A stretch of DNA of 64,000 nt from Sinanaerobacter sp. ZZT-01 (lineage in GTDB: Bacteria > Bacillota > Clostridia > Peptostreptococcales > Anaerovoracaceae): the NCBI RefSeq assembly GCF_035621135.1, contig NZ_CP141728.1:2232001-2296000 (forward strand), read 5' to 3'. Positions within the stretch are counted from its first letter, which is position 1. The number at the start of each line of letters is the position of its first letter. Below are positions 35,013-44,751 of the stretch, piece by piece. The notes beneath the pieces are model-generated. The model saw only the letters and a program-made list of their open reading frames with translations, was not told the DNA's origin and ran no database searches. Both the position numbers and the translations under genes were made by a program.

Positions 35013-38000
35013 TTAATTTAGCCAATCCGGTTGCTTTGATGGATTACTTGGTGTATTCGTTACAACAGGAGGTAAAGGGGTGGTATTTGTTTGATTGTTG
35101 TCTTCATTTGAACCACCTGTTGAACCATCTGTTGAACCATCTGTATCGTTTTCTCCATCCTCGGAAGAGCCTGGTGGAACAAAGTCAGGATCTACTGTAG
35201 CGTTATTACTAATTGGATATTTTGAAGTATCTAAATTGTGTAGGTGGCAGTAAGCAGATGGAACGTCATAAATGGCATCTGCTACACCTGAGACATTACC
35301 TCCGGGTCTTTTGATTGCTACCTTATGAACTGGATTTGGACACCAAGGAGTTGCTAGTAAGCCGGAACTGCTGCAAACTGTAATCGGAACATGGACATCA
35401 TCGATTTCAGTTGGTTCGGTACCGGAAACAAAATATTCATTTTTTACCGTTCCTCTTGGATCCATAGAGCTGTATTCACTAGGGAGCTTGCCGGATTTGG
35501 TATCTATGGCTTTTTTGATGACATCATCAGCAGTCGGGAAGGTTCCGGTAGGAATATTTGCATGAACCTGTTGCATGATTTTACCCCATAGTCTTGTAGC
35601 AGAAGCGCTACCTTGACTTAACTTAATGTTTACATCGTTTCCAATCCAAACAGAAGCAGAATATTGCGGCGTAAATCCTACGAACCAAGCATCATAATTA
35701 TCTGTAGTCGTACCGGTTTTTCCTGCAACCGGCTGATTCGAAATAGCGGCACGTTTTGCAATTCCATTTGTTACGGTTGTTCGTAAAATATCTGTCATAA
35801 TGAAAGCTACACCACGATCCATAGCTTGCTCAGTAGAAGCCTTATTTTCTAAAATAATCTCGCCCTTTTTGTTCGTGACTTTTGTATAGCAAGTCGGTTC
35901 ATTATAAACTCCCTGATTTGCAAAGGTACTGTAAGCCGCACACATTTGAAGAGGAGAAATACCATCAGACATACCGCCTAAAGCTAACGCAGCAGCATTC
36001 ATATCATTAACTGAGCCGGATTCGACAACAGATGTAACTCCTAATTTTTTTAAGAAGTTTAAGGAACGTTTTTCACCGATGTCCATCCAAACCTTAACTG
36101 CATTGACGTTAACGGACTGCTCGACGGATTCCCGGAGTGTATGAAGACCACGGTAGCTGTTATACCAGTTTTTCGGCCATAGTTTTCCTTGTAGGTACAG
36201 AGGTGCGTCATCGATCACGCTGCCTGCAGTCCAATGTGTCTGCCCGTCAACTGCACTTTGGAGTGCAGGAGCATATACAGCCATCGGTTTAATTGCGGAG
36301 CCTGGTTGACGGGTTGCGGTGGTACGATTGAAGAGTAATCTTCCCTCAATACTTCGTCCGCCTACCATTGCTTTGATACCGCCTGTTTTATTATCCATTA
36401 TGACCATTGCTGATTGTGGCTGCATTATTTTTTGTCTTAATGAAAAATGGTCGCTGCTTATCGTCAAATTCCCATTTTCGTCCAACTGGAAAAATTGTGG
36501 ACGCTCTTTCAAGAATTTTGCTGATATGGTAAGATTCCCGTCTGCGTCTCTACTTTTATATTCCGCAGGAACTTGAATGATTCCGCCTTCAATACTATAA
36601 AAGATATTATCCTCAACCGTATATAGATTATTTTTAAATTCAATATTGTAGTCAACGACATTGTGTACCTGTGTTTTAATAAATTTTAAATTGTTTCCTT
36701 TTAACAGAGTCAAACTCCCGTCTGAATTTTTCTGATATTCACCCGACTTTATGGTAAAGCTGTTATCGCGGTTAAAGTACGCAGATTTGCTGTATAAGAG
36801 AATTCGATTTTTCTTATCACGTACGTTTCCGGATTTATCTTTATTTAAGGATACCACCTTTGGAAAGTTTGAGGCACTTGCAAATTCTGTTTCAGCAATT
36901 TTCTGCATGTTAACATTCATCGTCGTATAAATGCGCAGTCCGCCGTTGTAAAGCAGATTTCGGGCATCGGCTTCCTTCATTCCATTTTTATCAATCAAGT
37001 CTTTAAGAACTTGCTTGATGGTATAATCAGCAAAATAAGAGGATATATCATTTGTATTATCCTGTGCTGGATTAATCGAAGCTCGAATGTCATAGTCAAT
37101 GGCTTCCTTATACTGGTTTTGTGTTATTTTGCCTTGCTCTTTCATGAACTTGAGTACGAGTTGTTGCCTTGGAATAAAAGAATCGTTATACCAAACGGTG
37201 TATTCTTCTCCACGGCGTAAAATATCCAGACCTTCGGTATCCAAGACTTCATTTTTTTCCTGTTTGACAGGGGCATAGGCATTTGGGAGTTGCGGAAGTG
37301 TTGCTAATAGTGTGCATTCCGGAAGAGTCAGGTCTTCTACATCTTTAGAAAAATATGCTTGCGATGCAGCCTGCACCCCGTTTGCGTGGCTTCCTAAGAA
37401 TATTGTGTTTAAGTACGCTTCAATAATTTGTTCTTTGGTCAATTTACGCTCCAAACAAACCGTATAATAAGCTTCCTTAATTTTACGTGTCATAGAACGT
37501 TTTGATTTACTTTCTGCGAGATATAAATTACGAGCTAATTGCTGTGTAATCGTACTGGTACCACCAATCTTTTCTCCCTGTGTTATGCTCTCAAAAATAG
37601 CACCAAAGATACGGATAAAGTTAAATCCATGATGCTTCCAAAAAGTTTTATCCTCTATTGATACAAAGGCATTAACAAGATCAGGCGGAAGCTGATTATA
37701 GGATACGTTGGTACGAAGACCTTTCCCTTGATTTAAGCTATCTACAATTTCTCCTTCGTCATCATAAAGGACGGAATTCTCAGATAAAAGAGCATAGATA
37801 TTATCCGGGTCAATCGGTGGAGCCGTTACAATGATGGAAACGACGATAGCAGCGATAATAATGCAGAACGCCAGTCCTGCGGAAATGAGAAATTTAAACA
37901 GCTGCTTCGTGTTAATTCGATATTTTTTCTTTTTCTTTTTTGAGTCACCCATTGTTGTCCTCATGTTACTTTCCGAATCTTGCATTTCATCATTTCGTTC

Positions 38001-38471
38001 CAGAATTTTTGCGTTTATTAATAAAGAGATAAGAAAGCATTTTACACGCATGAAAAAACCTTGTTTTCCCTGATCGGAGGAATTTTCAGAGTGCTGTAAC
38101 GAAGAAATAGGCGTTTGCAAGTTCCTTTTTTCTTGAGTTGATTTTGAAAATGGTTTTACAATTTTATTCGAAGCTGCGCTTTTTTGATCTCCGTGAAGGC
38201 GCTGCATTCGGCTAGGCCTCGTTGTTTCTGATTCGAGTTTTGCCATGTTTTTCCGAAATAATTCATCGGAATCATTTGTTTTTCTGTAGTTTCGATCGAA
38301 ATCGTTGCTGATTTTATCAAAACGATCTTCAATTTTTTCACTGTGTGATTCGCTTGAATTTATGTTGTGATGCTCCGCTTTTTTATCAGCGGCGGGTACT
38401 TCTTCAAATTGACGGAGAAAATCATCAATTTCTCGCTTTGAATCGTCTTTATTTTTAAAGTCATCGCCCAA
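35013..38471 (-). CDS. Class A penicillin-binding protein (glycosyltransferase/transpeptidase), PBP1A type
   Basis: About 1150 residues: an unusually long charged cytoplasmic N-terminus (about 190 residues), a membrane anchor (about 192-216), GT51 domain with SIEDKTFWKHHG and GGTSTITQQLARN, then the transpeptidase with SAIK in RQPGSAIKP (about 725), SVN and KTG in AGKTGTTTDNYDAWF (about 917). The C-terminal tail is a Gly/Ser/Thr/Asp-rich repeat followed by a Pro-rich end. It polymerises and cross-links peptidoglycan. TTG 38471 has GGTGATC just upstream; GTG 38480 and TTG 38483 are alternatives. ATG 37952 (GAGGA upstream) could give a normal-length PBP lacking the extension. Confidence 0.93.
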   Translation of the reverse strand: MGDDFKNKDDSKREIDDFLRQFEEVPAADKKAEHHNINSSESHSEKIEDRFDKISNDFDRNYRKTNDSDELFRKNMAKLESETTRPSRMQRLHGDQKSAASNKIVKPFSKSTQEKRNLQTPISSLQHSENSSDQGKQGFFMRVKCFLISLLINAKILERNDEMQDSESNMRTTMGDSKKKKKKYRINTKQLFKFLISAGLAFCIIIAAIVVSIIVTAPPIDPDNIYALLSENSVLYDDEGEIVDSLNQGKGLRTNVSYNQLPPDLVNAFVSIEDKTFWKHHGFNFIRIFGAIFESITQGEKIGGTSTITQQLARNLYLAESKSKRSMTRKIKEAYYTVCLERKLTKEQIIEAYLNTIFLGSHANGVQAASQAYFSKDVEDLTLPECTLLATLPQLPNAYAPVKQEKNEVLDTEGLDILRRGEEYTVWYNDSFIPRQQLVLKFMKEQGKITQNQYKEAIDYDIRASINPAQDNTNDISSYFADYTIKQVLKDLIDKNGMKEADARNLLYNGGLRIYTTMNVNMQKIAETEFASASNFPKVVSLNKDKSGNVRDKKNRILLYSKSAYFNRDNSFTIKSGEYQKNSDGSLTLLKGNNLKFIKTQVHNVVDYNIEFKNNLYTVEDNIFYSIEGGIIQVPAEYKSRDADGNLTISAKFLKERPQFFQLDENGNLTISSDHFSLRQKIMQPQSAMVIMDNKTGGIKAMVGGRSIEGRLLFNRTTATRQPGSAIKPMAVYAPALQSAVDGQTHWTAGSVIDDAPLYLQGKLWPKNWYNSYRGLHTLRESVEQSVNVNAVKVWMDIGEKRSLNFLKKLGVTSVVESGSVNDMNAAALALGGMSDGISPLQMCAAYSTFANQGVYNEPTCYTKVTNKKGEIILENKASTEQAMDRGVAFIMTDILRTTVTNGIAKRAAISNQPVAGKTGTTTDNYDAWFVGFTPQYSASVWIGNDVNIKLSQGSASATRLWGKIMQQVHANIPTGTFPTADDVIKKAIDTKSGKLPSEYSSMDPRGTVKNEYFVSGTEPTEIDDVHVPITVCSSSGLLATPWCPNPVHKVAIKRPGGNVSGVADAIYDVPSAYCHLHNLDTSKYPISNNATVDPDFVPPGSSEDGENDTDGSTDGSTGGSNEDNNQTNTTPLPPVVTNTPSNPSKQPDWLN

Positions 38472-38665
38472 AAGGATCACCAACCTTTCTTGTCAGATTT
38501 ATATTTTCTTGTCATTGCTGCCTTTCCTTTTTGAATTAACTAGCAGTGATGATGTGCGCATACTACACAAGTAATTCTAATTTACCAGCATATAGTATAG
38601 CACACTATACAATTATTTGACAGCAAAAGGACGGAAAATGTTCCGAAACGAAAGAAGAATTCACA

Positions 38666-38695
38666 TTGCAATAGATTTGATTGACGTAGTATAAT
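38666..38695 (+). promoter_or_regulatory. Candidate promoter of hutP
   Basis: TTGCAA (38666-38671) and TATAAT (38690-38695), spacer 18 nt. Confidence 0.5.
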
Positions 38696-38735
38696 CATTT
38701 CAACAGAGAAGAATAAGGAAGGAAAAAGAGTAAAT

Positions 38736-39152
38736 ATGTATGATAGTATAGATGTAGCTAGAGCTGCCGTTAAGCTGGCAGTTACATCGACTCGAAGTGC
38801 TGAAGAACAGATGATTTTACGGTTGAAGGAAAGAGATATATTCGGTGCGGCAGTTGATGTTGGTGGTGACGTGGTCAATTCCATTCATATTATTATTGAA
38901 CGGGCGATTTTAGCCTCCAGAAAAAACAGTGTAACAAAGGAATGTCACGTGGAGGATGGAGCAATTGCGGGAGCGACCAGAGAAGCGTTGACACAAATCA
39001 TTGCAAAAGCTACGGGACTAAATGGAGGCGGAAAGATCGCTATTTGCCGCCACAAAGAACATCTAAGCGTTTGTGTGTTTATGAGTATTGGATTGCTGCA
39101 TTTAAATGAAGTTGTGATTGGTCTGGGGCATCGTTCTTTGCCTGGCAATTAA
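38736..39152 (+). CDS. hutP: HutP-family RNA-binding regulator
   Basis: A 138-residue protein resembling the clostridial branch of HutP: SIDVARAAVKLAVTSTRSAEE at the start, AVDVGGDVVNSIHIIIERAI, EDGAIAGATREALTQI and the C-terminal GLLHLNEVVIGLGHRSL. In Bacillus, HutP binds L-histidine and Mg2+, then the hut leader RNA, to prevent termination. No histidine-degradation genes and no obvious HutP-type leader are near, so its RNA target is elsewhere or different. It is monocistronic, between divergent PBP and comEC. Confidence 0.82.
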   Translation: MYDSIDVARAAVKLAVTSTRSAEEQMILRLKERDIFGAAVDVGGDVVNSIHIIIERAILASRKNSVTKECHVEDGAIAGATREALTQIIAKATGLNGGGKIAICRHKEHLSVCVFMSIGLLHLNEVVIGLGHRSLPGN

Positions 39153-39233
39153 TTGACAATTATTAACATAAATTGTAAAATGACATTGGGGAATACAACA
39201 TGAGAGTAGTTTTCGATGAAAGGGAGTTTAATC

Positions 39234-41714
39234 TTGAGAAGACTATTTGCTTTTTTGTTTTTTTCCTTTGCAGCAGGGGTCTTGGAAAACATTGTGATTT
39301 CAGAAGCCAGGACAGCCTTTTTTTTACAGGTCGTGAGCGGTATTTTTATTGCTTGCTTTTGTTTCTTAGAAAAAAATAATAGAAGAGAGTCTGTGATAAG
39401 GGCAGGCTTTTTTTTATTTGTATTTTTTATTGGCATTCAGTATCCCTCCTTTTTTCAGCTGCATTCAGCTTTAGATAAATACGCCGGAGAGGTGATTGTA
39501 TTAAAAGGCATGGTATGCTCGGTAAGTGAAAAGGAAAATAGCATGCGTATCTTATTGAAGAGTAATGCAGTTTCAGCAAATGCATATGAGGGTGACTGGA
39601 AGTGCGTTTCCGCGCGCGTGTTATTAACAATAAGGAAACAGGATGGGCTAGATGAAAAATGTCTATATGGAGAAGAAATTTGTGTAAAAGGAATATTAGA
39701 GAAGCCACAGCAAGGGAAAAACCCCGGAATGTTTGATTATGCAGAATATCTGAAAAGCAAAAAAATTGACTGGGTTATGTCTGTGGGTTATGGGCATTTT
39801 GAAATGAAACAGAATAAAACGAATAAAGTAGTATGGTTGGCTGCCCAATTTAAAGAAAAGGGAATCAAAAGCTTGCAGCAAGTTTTGACTGAGGAAAAGT
39901 GCGGACTTCTCGTTGCAATGCTTTTTGGGGATAAAAACTATATGGAGGAAGAGTTATATGAGTCCTTCCAAAAAAATGGAACTGCGCATATTTTGGCGGT
40001 TTCCGGTATACATGTTCACTTACTATACCTGTACATCAGCCGTTTTTTACAAAGAGAAGCGAAATTACAAAGAAGCCTGCTGATACTGCTTTTCTTGTTT
40101 TTGTATGCGACGCTCGCAGAATTTTCACCATCTGTGGTACGAGCCTCTCTTATGATAGGAATTCATATCTTAGCTTCTCTTTTGATGCAGAGATATGACT
40201 TCTTCAGTGCAATCTGTTTTAGTTGTTTTCTTCAGATCCTATATAATCCATATGTAATATGTAATGTTGGGTTTCAATTATCGTATCTGGCTGTCTATTC
40301 TTTAGCAGTTGTATTGCCTTGGGTTGACAGCCGCATTGACCGATTAATCCTCAAGACAGGAAATGAATGGATTGGGAATGTAGGAAGATTTTTCTCTCCT
40401 TTACTTGTATTACAGATTATGATGGGGCCGATGGTTGCATTTTATTTTAATACCTTTTCATTTTCCGCTTTTTTCTTAAATATACCCATTTTATTTTTTG
40501 CCGGAATGCTCATTCCGATTGGGATGAGTCTGCTTTTTCTTTGCTGGCTGCCCTATTCGGGTGGGTTCCTTTTTGGGATTGCGGCAAAATCTGCTGATTT
40601 GCTGCTGGAAGCAATGTTGTTTTTAAATGAACTGTTTACAAGATGGGGCAACGGGTATTTTTGGGTTGTGAGTCCGCCCTACGGTGTTTTAATTTTATTT
40701 TATGGGATACTTTTTTTCTTTTGTACTGAAATGCACTGTATTCTGTACAGAAGAAAAAAGGTACAGCGGATTTATATTATTTTTACAGTAATTATGTTAT
40801 GTGCTTGTGTTTTACCGTATGTTTTAGGAATTGCTGATGTGCCTCATCCTTTTTCAAGGAGACTGCATCAATTGACTTTTGTTGATGTAGGGCAGGGAGA
40901 CTGCCTTCACATAAGGACACCAAACGGAAAAAATATTTTGATTGATGGCGGGGGCAGTGCCAGTTTTGATACAGGAAAAAAGATCCTTTTACCTTACTTA
41001 TTAAAAAATGGAGTAGACCACATTGATCTTGCAGTCGTAACGCACCTTCACACAGATCATTTCAAAGGAATTCAGGGGCTTTCTATTTTTATGCCCATTA
41101 CTTACTTAGCTACTTATGAAGGCAACCAAATTCGGGAAGAGGAATTTTCTTTGGGGGCAGAGTATGCAGGAAAAGAAGGAAGAATGAATGAACTTACGAA
41201 GCGGCAAAAAATTCAGAAGACAGAGACTCTTTATCTGAAAAAAGGAGATCAGATTAAACTGGACGAAGGAATCTGGCTTGATGTTTTGGCGCCAAGAGAG
41301 ATGTCTTTAAAGGAATATGAAAACCTGTTCGATGCGGAAGATGAAAATGCAACTAGTTTAATCATTAAAGTGTCATATTTGAATTGTACAGTCTTGATGA
41401 CTGGTGATTTAGGATTTGAAGGAGAACAGAGCTTGATGAATTCGGTTGAAAATTTTAAGAAACTGCACTGTGATGTGTTAAAGGTTGGACATCATGGAAG
41501 CGCATATTCTACCTCTGAGGAATTTATAAATGCAGTTTCGCCTAGTCTTGCTGTGATCCAAGTCGGAAAAAATAATTTTGGTCATCCAGCTTCACGCGTG
41601 ATTGAATTATTTCAGAAATACGATATAATGTTAGCTAGAAATGATTTAGACGGTGCGGTTTTTCTGGATAATCTCTCATCTAAAACCATAAAAATAGAAA
41701 AATTTTGCAAATAG
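39234..41714 (+). CDS. comEC: ComEC/Rec2 DNA internalisation protein
   Basis: About 826 residues: an N-terminal OB-like segment, a central competence domain of about ten membrane segments (HILAVSGIHVHLLY signature), and a C-terminal metallo-beta-lactamase domain with FVDVGQGDCLHI, VTHLHTDHFKGI and GHHGSAYSTSEEF. It forms the channel for single-stranded DNA uptake. TTG 39234 has AAAGGGAG 7 nt upstream; ATG 39216 lacks one. The comEC-holA order is usual in Firmicutes. Confidence 0.93.
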   Translation: MRRLFAFLFFSFAAGVLENIVISEARTAFFLQVVSGIFIACFCFLEKNNRRESVIRAGFFLFVFFIGIQYPSFFQLHSALDKYAGEVIVLKGMVCSVSEKENSMRILLKSNAVSANAYEGDWKCVSARVLLTIRKQDGLDEKCLYGEEICVKGILEKPQQGKNPGMFDYAEYLKSKKIDWVMSVGYGHFEMKQNKTNKVVWLAAQFKEKGIKSLQQVLTEEKCGLLVAMLFGDKNYMEEELYESFQKNGTAHILAVSGIHVHLLYLYISRFLQREAKLQRSLLILLFLFLYATLAEFSPSVVRASLMIGIHILASLLMQRYDFFSAICFSCFLQILYNPYVICNVGFQLSYLAVYSLAVVLPWVDSRIDRLILKTGNEWIGNVGRFFSPLLVLQIMMGPMVAFYFNTFSFSAFFLNIPILFFAGMLIPIGMSLLFLCWLPYSGGFLFGIAAKSADLLLEAMLFLNELFTRWGNGYFWVVSPPYGVLILFYGILFFFCTEMHCILYRRKKVQRIYIIFTVIMLCACVLPYVLGIADVPHPFSRRLHQLTFVDVGQGDCLHIRTPNGKNILIDGGGSASFDTGKKILLPYLLKNGVDHIDLAVVTHLHTDHFKGIQGLSIFMPITYLATYEGNQIREEEFSLGAEYAGKEGRMNELTKRQKIQKTETLYLKKGDQIKLDEGIWLDVLAPREMSLKEYENLFDAEDENATSLIIKVSYLNCTVLMTGDLGFEGEQSLMNSVENFKKLHCDVLKVGHHGSAYSTSEEFINAVSPSLAVIQVGKNNFGHPASRVIELFQKYDIMLARNDLDGAVFLDNLSSKTIKIEKFCK

Positions 41715-41747
41715 GTGCAGAAAGCAGGAAAGAGGAAAGGAAGATTT

Positions 41748-42803
41748 ATGGCATATCAACGAAAACAGCCGACAGTTCACGCCTACCAAAAAGTACAGAA
41801 AGAAATGAAAGACGGCAAGCTGAAACAGGTGTTGTTTTTTTATGGAAGAGAAACTTATCTTTCCAATTGGGCAACAGAGGCATTGATTAGCAAATATATC
41901 AGCCCTGTTTCAAAAGAGTTGGATGTCTCTCAGTTTGATGGAACGCTTGTCAACGTAAGGGACCTGATTAACACGTGCGAAACACTGCCGCTCTTTTCTG
42001 AGAAGAAACTTGTTATCGTTAAAGATTTCGTACCCCTCTCCGGAATAAAAAGAAAAGGCTTTACTGAAGAAGATGAGAAAAAGCTGATAGAGTATATTAA
42101 AGATTTACCGAAAACGACAATGCTTGTTTTTATGGCTGATACGGCGGATAAGAGAAGAAAACTTTATAAAGGTGTGGCTGAGGCAGGAGCGGCGTATGAA
42201 TTTAGTCCATTAGAAGAAAAGCAGCTTGTTGCATTTATCCAAAAACGTTTAAAGAGTGCAGAGCGGATTGCCAAACCGGCTGCTATCACACAATTTATTT
42301 CTTATACCGGATATTATGATAAAGAAAGCGATTATGATCTGTATTGCCTTGAAAATGATATTAAAAAGGCTTTGTTTTTTAGTCAGACCCCTGAGCTGAC
42401 ACTAGCAGATTTTACAGGAACCGCTTCTGCAAATATGGATACCAATGTTTTTGCGATGATAGATGCTTTAAGCAAAGGGGATAAACAGCAAGGATTTTTA
42501 TTGCTGCATAACATTTTACAGTCAGGCGAGAACACATATAAAATCCTTGCCTTAATTTGTTCACAATTTGAACTGATGTTTTGCGTGAAAGAGATGCAAA
42601 CGGAAGGGCTTACGCTTTCGGCAATGGTAAATACGCTTGGAGTGCATGAATTTCGCATCAAAAAAGCGGTACAGTTCGCACAGCGTTACTCAGTGGATCA
42701 TTTGCGAAAGATGCTGAAGCGTGCATATGAAGTTGACAAGAATATAAAATCAGGTGAGCTGGAACAAGGCTTGGCCTTGGAGCTGCTGGTTGCAGAAAGT
42801 TAG
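41748..42803 (+). CDS. holA: DNA polymerase III subunit delta
   Basis: A 351-residue clamp-loader delta subunit that opens the sliding clamp. The N-terminal VLFFYGRETYLSNWATEALI, the NTCETLPLFSEKKLVIVKD segment and the helical C-terminal domain (KILALICSQFELMF, AYEVDKNIKSGELEQGLALELL) match the family. ATG 41748 with AGGAAAGGA upstream is preferred; the frame is open to 41715. The rpsT gene that often follows holA is absent here. Confidence 0.92.
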   Translation: MAYQRKQPTVHAYQKVQKEMKDGKLKQVLFFYGRETYLSNWATEALISKYISPVSKELDVSQFDGTLVNVRDLINTCETLPLFSEKKLVIVKDFVPLSGIKRKGFTEEDEKKLIEYIKDLPKTTMLVFMADTADKRRKLYKGVAEAGAAYEFSPLEEKQLVAFIQKRLKSAERIAKPAAITQFISYTGYYDKESDYDLYCLENDIKKALFFSQTPELTLADFTGTASANMDTNVFAMIDALSKGDKQQGFLLLHNILQSGENTYKILALICSQFELMFCVKEMQTEGLTLSAMVNTLGVHEFRIKKAVQFAQRYSVDHLRKMLKRAYEVDKNIKSGELEQGLALELLVAES

Positions 42804-42851
42804 CTGCTTGAAAAGTGAGAAAATTTAATGTGTAATGGAAGGAGTGATGAA

Positions 42852-43016
42852 ATGGGCGTTTTTATGTCGTTAGTTGTATCGGTTTGCGCATTTACTGCAC
42901 CGGCAATCTTAACCGGATTGCTTAAAGCCATTCGTGATAAAGAAAAAACAGATACTTGGACGTTTGCACTTATGGTCTGCAGTGTTATTATCGTCACCGC
43001 ACTATTGAGTTTATAA
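42852..43016 (+). CDS. Small two-helix membrane protein, unknown
   Basis: A 54-residue product with GGAAGGAG 7 nt before ATG 42852. Residues 4-24 and 38-54 are hydrophobic membrane segments with a short charged loop (KAIRDKEKTDT) between. I do not recognise the family. The good ribosome-binding site and balanced topology support a real gene. It lies between holA and a DMT transporter. Confidence 0.55.
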   Translation: MGVFMSLVVSVCAFTAPAILTGLLKAIRDKEKTDTWTFALMVCSVIIVTALLSL

Positions 43017-43079
43017 GTGACTTATAAATGGAAATAGTTAATGCTGTAATGATGATAGAGCTATTCTTGGGAGGAAAAT

Positions 43080-43973
43080 ATGACACAGCAGATGAAAGCA
43101 GACGGAATGTTAGTTTTGGTGACTCTTTTTTGGGGAATTTCATATTTACTAATGGATATCAGTTTAGAAGCAATGGGCCCTTTCACACTAAATGCGTACC
43201 GATTTTTGGGAGCCTTTTTTATTGCTGCCATTTGTGCATTCCCAAAAGTAAGGACCGTGAATCGCATTACGTTAAAATACAGTGCATTATTAGGGTTTAT
43301 TTTGCTCTTTGTATATATTGGTGCAACCTTTGGGGTTCTTTATACAAGTCTTTCAAATGCAGGATTTTTATGTGCGCTGACCGTTGTTTTAACGCCGTTA
43401 TTCGGATTTTTATTTTTGCGTCAGAAAACCAGCAAAAAATTAGCCCTTGTAGTTGCGATGGCTTTTACAGGGATTGCTCTGCTCACCCTGACTGAGTCAC
43501 TAAAGCCTAGAGTGGGAGACCTTTTATGCATAATGTGCGCTGCTGCTTATGCAATTGATCTTTTAATGACAGAGCGGGTAGTAAAAAAGGAAGGGGTCAA
43601 CGTATTTCAGGTCGGTGTATTTCAATTGGGATTTACAGGTACTTTTATGCTGTTTATGAGCTTTTTTTTTGAAAGACCAGTATTGCCAAATTCTTCGAAG
43701 GTATGGATTTCTGTGCTGATTCTATCTATTTTTTGCACAGGAATGGCCTTCATTGTGCAGGTAATCGCGCAGCAGTACACCAGTGCGGCACATGTTGGAG
43801 TAATTTTTGCCTTGGAGCCTGTTTTTGCAGGAATTGTAGCTTATTTTTTTGCAGGGGAAATTTTATCGCCTCGTGCTTATCTAGGTGCATTTTTATTGGT
43901 TAGCAGCCTGTTTGTCATGGAGATTGATTTTAAAAAACTATTTGCTAAAAAGAAAGAACTGGAAGAAGTGTGA
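43080..43973 (+). CDS. EamA/DMT-family transporter
   Basis: A 297-residue membrane protein of ten helices in two EamA repeats (each about 140 residues; first LVTLFWGISYLLMD, second DLLCIMCAAAYAIDLLMTE), typical of drug/metabolite transporters that export amino acids, purines or other metabolites. The substrate cannot be inferred from the neighbours. GGGAGG stands before ATG 43080, and a strong terminator follows. Confidence 0.88.
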   Translation: MTQQMKADGMLVLVTLFWGISYLLMDISLEAMGPFTLNAYRFLGAFFIAAICAFPKVRTVNRITLKYSALLGFILLFVYIGATFGVLYTSLSNAGFLCALTVVLTPLFGFLFLRQKTSKKLALVVAMAFTGIALLTLTESLKPRVGDLLCIMCAAAYAIDLLMTERVVKKEGVNVFQVGVFQLGFTGTFMLFMSFFFERPVLPNSSKVWISVLILSIFCTGMAFIVQVIAQQYTSAAHVGVIFALEPVFAGIVAYFFAGEILSPRAYLGAFLLVSSLFVMEIDFKKLFAKKKELEEV

Positions 43974-44017
43974 CCGACAGTTTGACAATTTATCTAAATA
44001 TTTGCTCTTTTTTTACA

Positions 44018-44077
44018 GAATATCGAAAAAAAGGATGGCAGAAACAATTCTGCTTTCTTGTATTTCGGTATTCTTTT
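44018..44077 (+). terminator. Terminator after the DMT gene
   Basis: A long hairpin: GAATATCGAAA (44018-44028) pairs with TTTCGGTATTC (44063-44073), with an inner GCAGAA/TTCTGC helix around ACAA, then five T. A -10-like TATACT at 44081-44086 with TTGTAT at 44058 could start the next operon immediately after it. Confidence 0.75.
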
Positions 44078-44218
44078 TGATATACTGAAACCGTATGCCT
44101 TATAAAAACGGAAACACCTGATCACAGATTAGGTTAATGATTCTTTTTATTGTGAGTAACGGAACAGTAATTAGAGAAAAAAGAAAGCGATTTCTTAGAA
44201 TTTAGGAGGAGAGAGAGT

Positions 44219-44740
44219 ATGACTTGTAAGAAAGACGGATGTCAGTGCGGCGGTAATGCAGCTGCGGACTTCTCTGAATTAGCTCCTGTACTGGAAAAGT
44301 ACGCAAAGGTACCGGGAAGCCTGATTACCATTTTACAAAAAGCACAGGACATTTATGGATATCTTTCCATGGATGCGATTCACTACATTTCCGAATGTAC
44401 CGGAATCAAGCCTGCAAAAATTTATGGTGTTGCTACTTTTTATGCACAATTTCGTTTAAAGCCAATCGGAAAGTATTTAATTATGCTATGTAAGGGGACC
44501 GCCTGCCATGTAAACGGAGCGGATATGATTGAAGAGGCAATCAATGAGCACTTAAACATTCAAGACGGTGAGACGACAGAAGATGGATTGTTTACATTAA
44601 ACAATGTAGCTTGTCTGGGATGCTGTAGTTTGGCACCGGTCATGATGATTAAGGCTGCGGACGGTGAAGAAACTTTTGGTGAATTGACAAAAGATAAGGT
44701 CAAGGCAATCTTAACTGATTACAAAAGCAAGGAAGCGTAG
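44219..44740 (+). CDS. NuoE/HymA-like [2Fe-2S] subunit of an NADH-dependent oxidoreductase
   Basis: A 173-residue thioredoxin-like ferredoxin. The cluster cysteines are in CKGTACHVNGA and ACLGCCSLAP. It has a Cys-rich N-terminus (CKKDGCQCGG) not needed for the core fold. In bifurcating hydrogenases and formate dehydrogenases this subunit relays electrons to or from the NuoF-like flavoprotein. First gene of a three-gene operon (11-nt and 17-nt gaps), with AGGAGG before the start. Confidence 0.92.
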   Translation: MTCKKDGCQCGGNAAADFSELAPVLEKYAKVPGSLITILQKAQDIYGYLSMDAIHYISECTGIKPAKIYGVATFYAQFRLKPIGKYLIMLCKGTACHVNGADMIEEAINEHLNIQDGETTEDGLFTLNNVACLGCCSLAPVMMIKAADGEETFGELTKDKVKAILTDYKSKEA

Positions 44741-44751
44741 GAGGTAACGAA

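Noticed and set aside
35080-35160. Short repeated units suggesting a minisatellite
   Set aside because: They encode the DGSTDGSTGGS-type tail of the PBP and are only two or three copies long.
43028-43495. Plus-strand 155-codon frame overlapping the DMT transporter
   Set aside because: Out of frame with the transporter, with scattered Cys and His and no ribosome-binding site.
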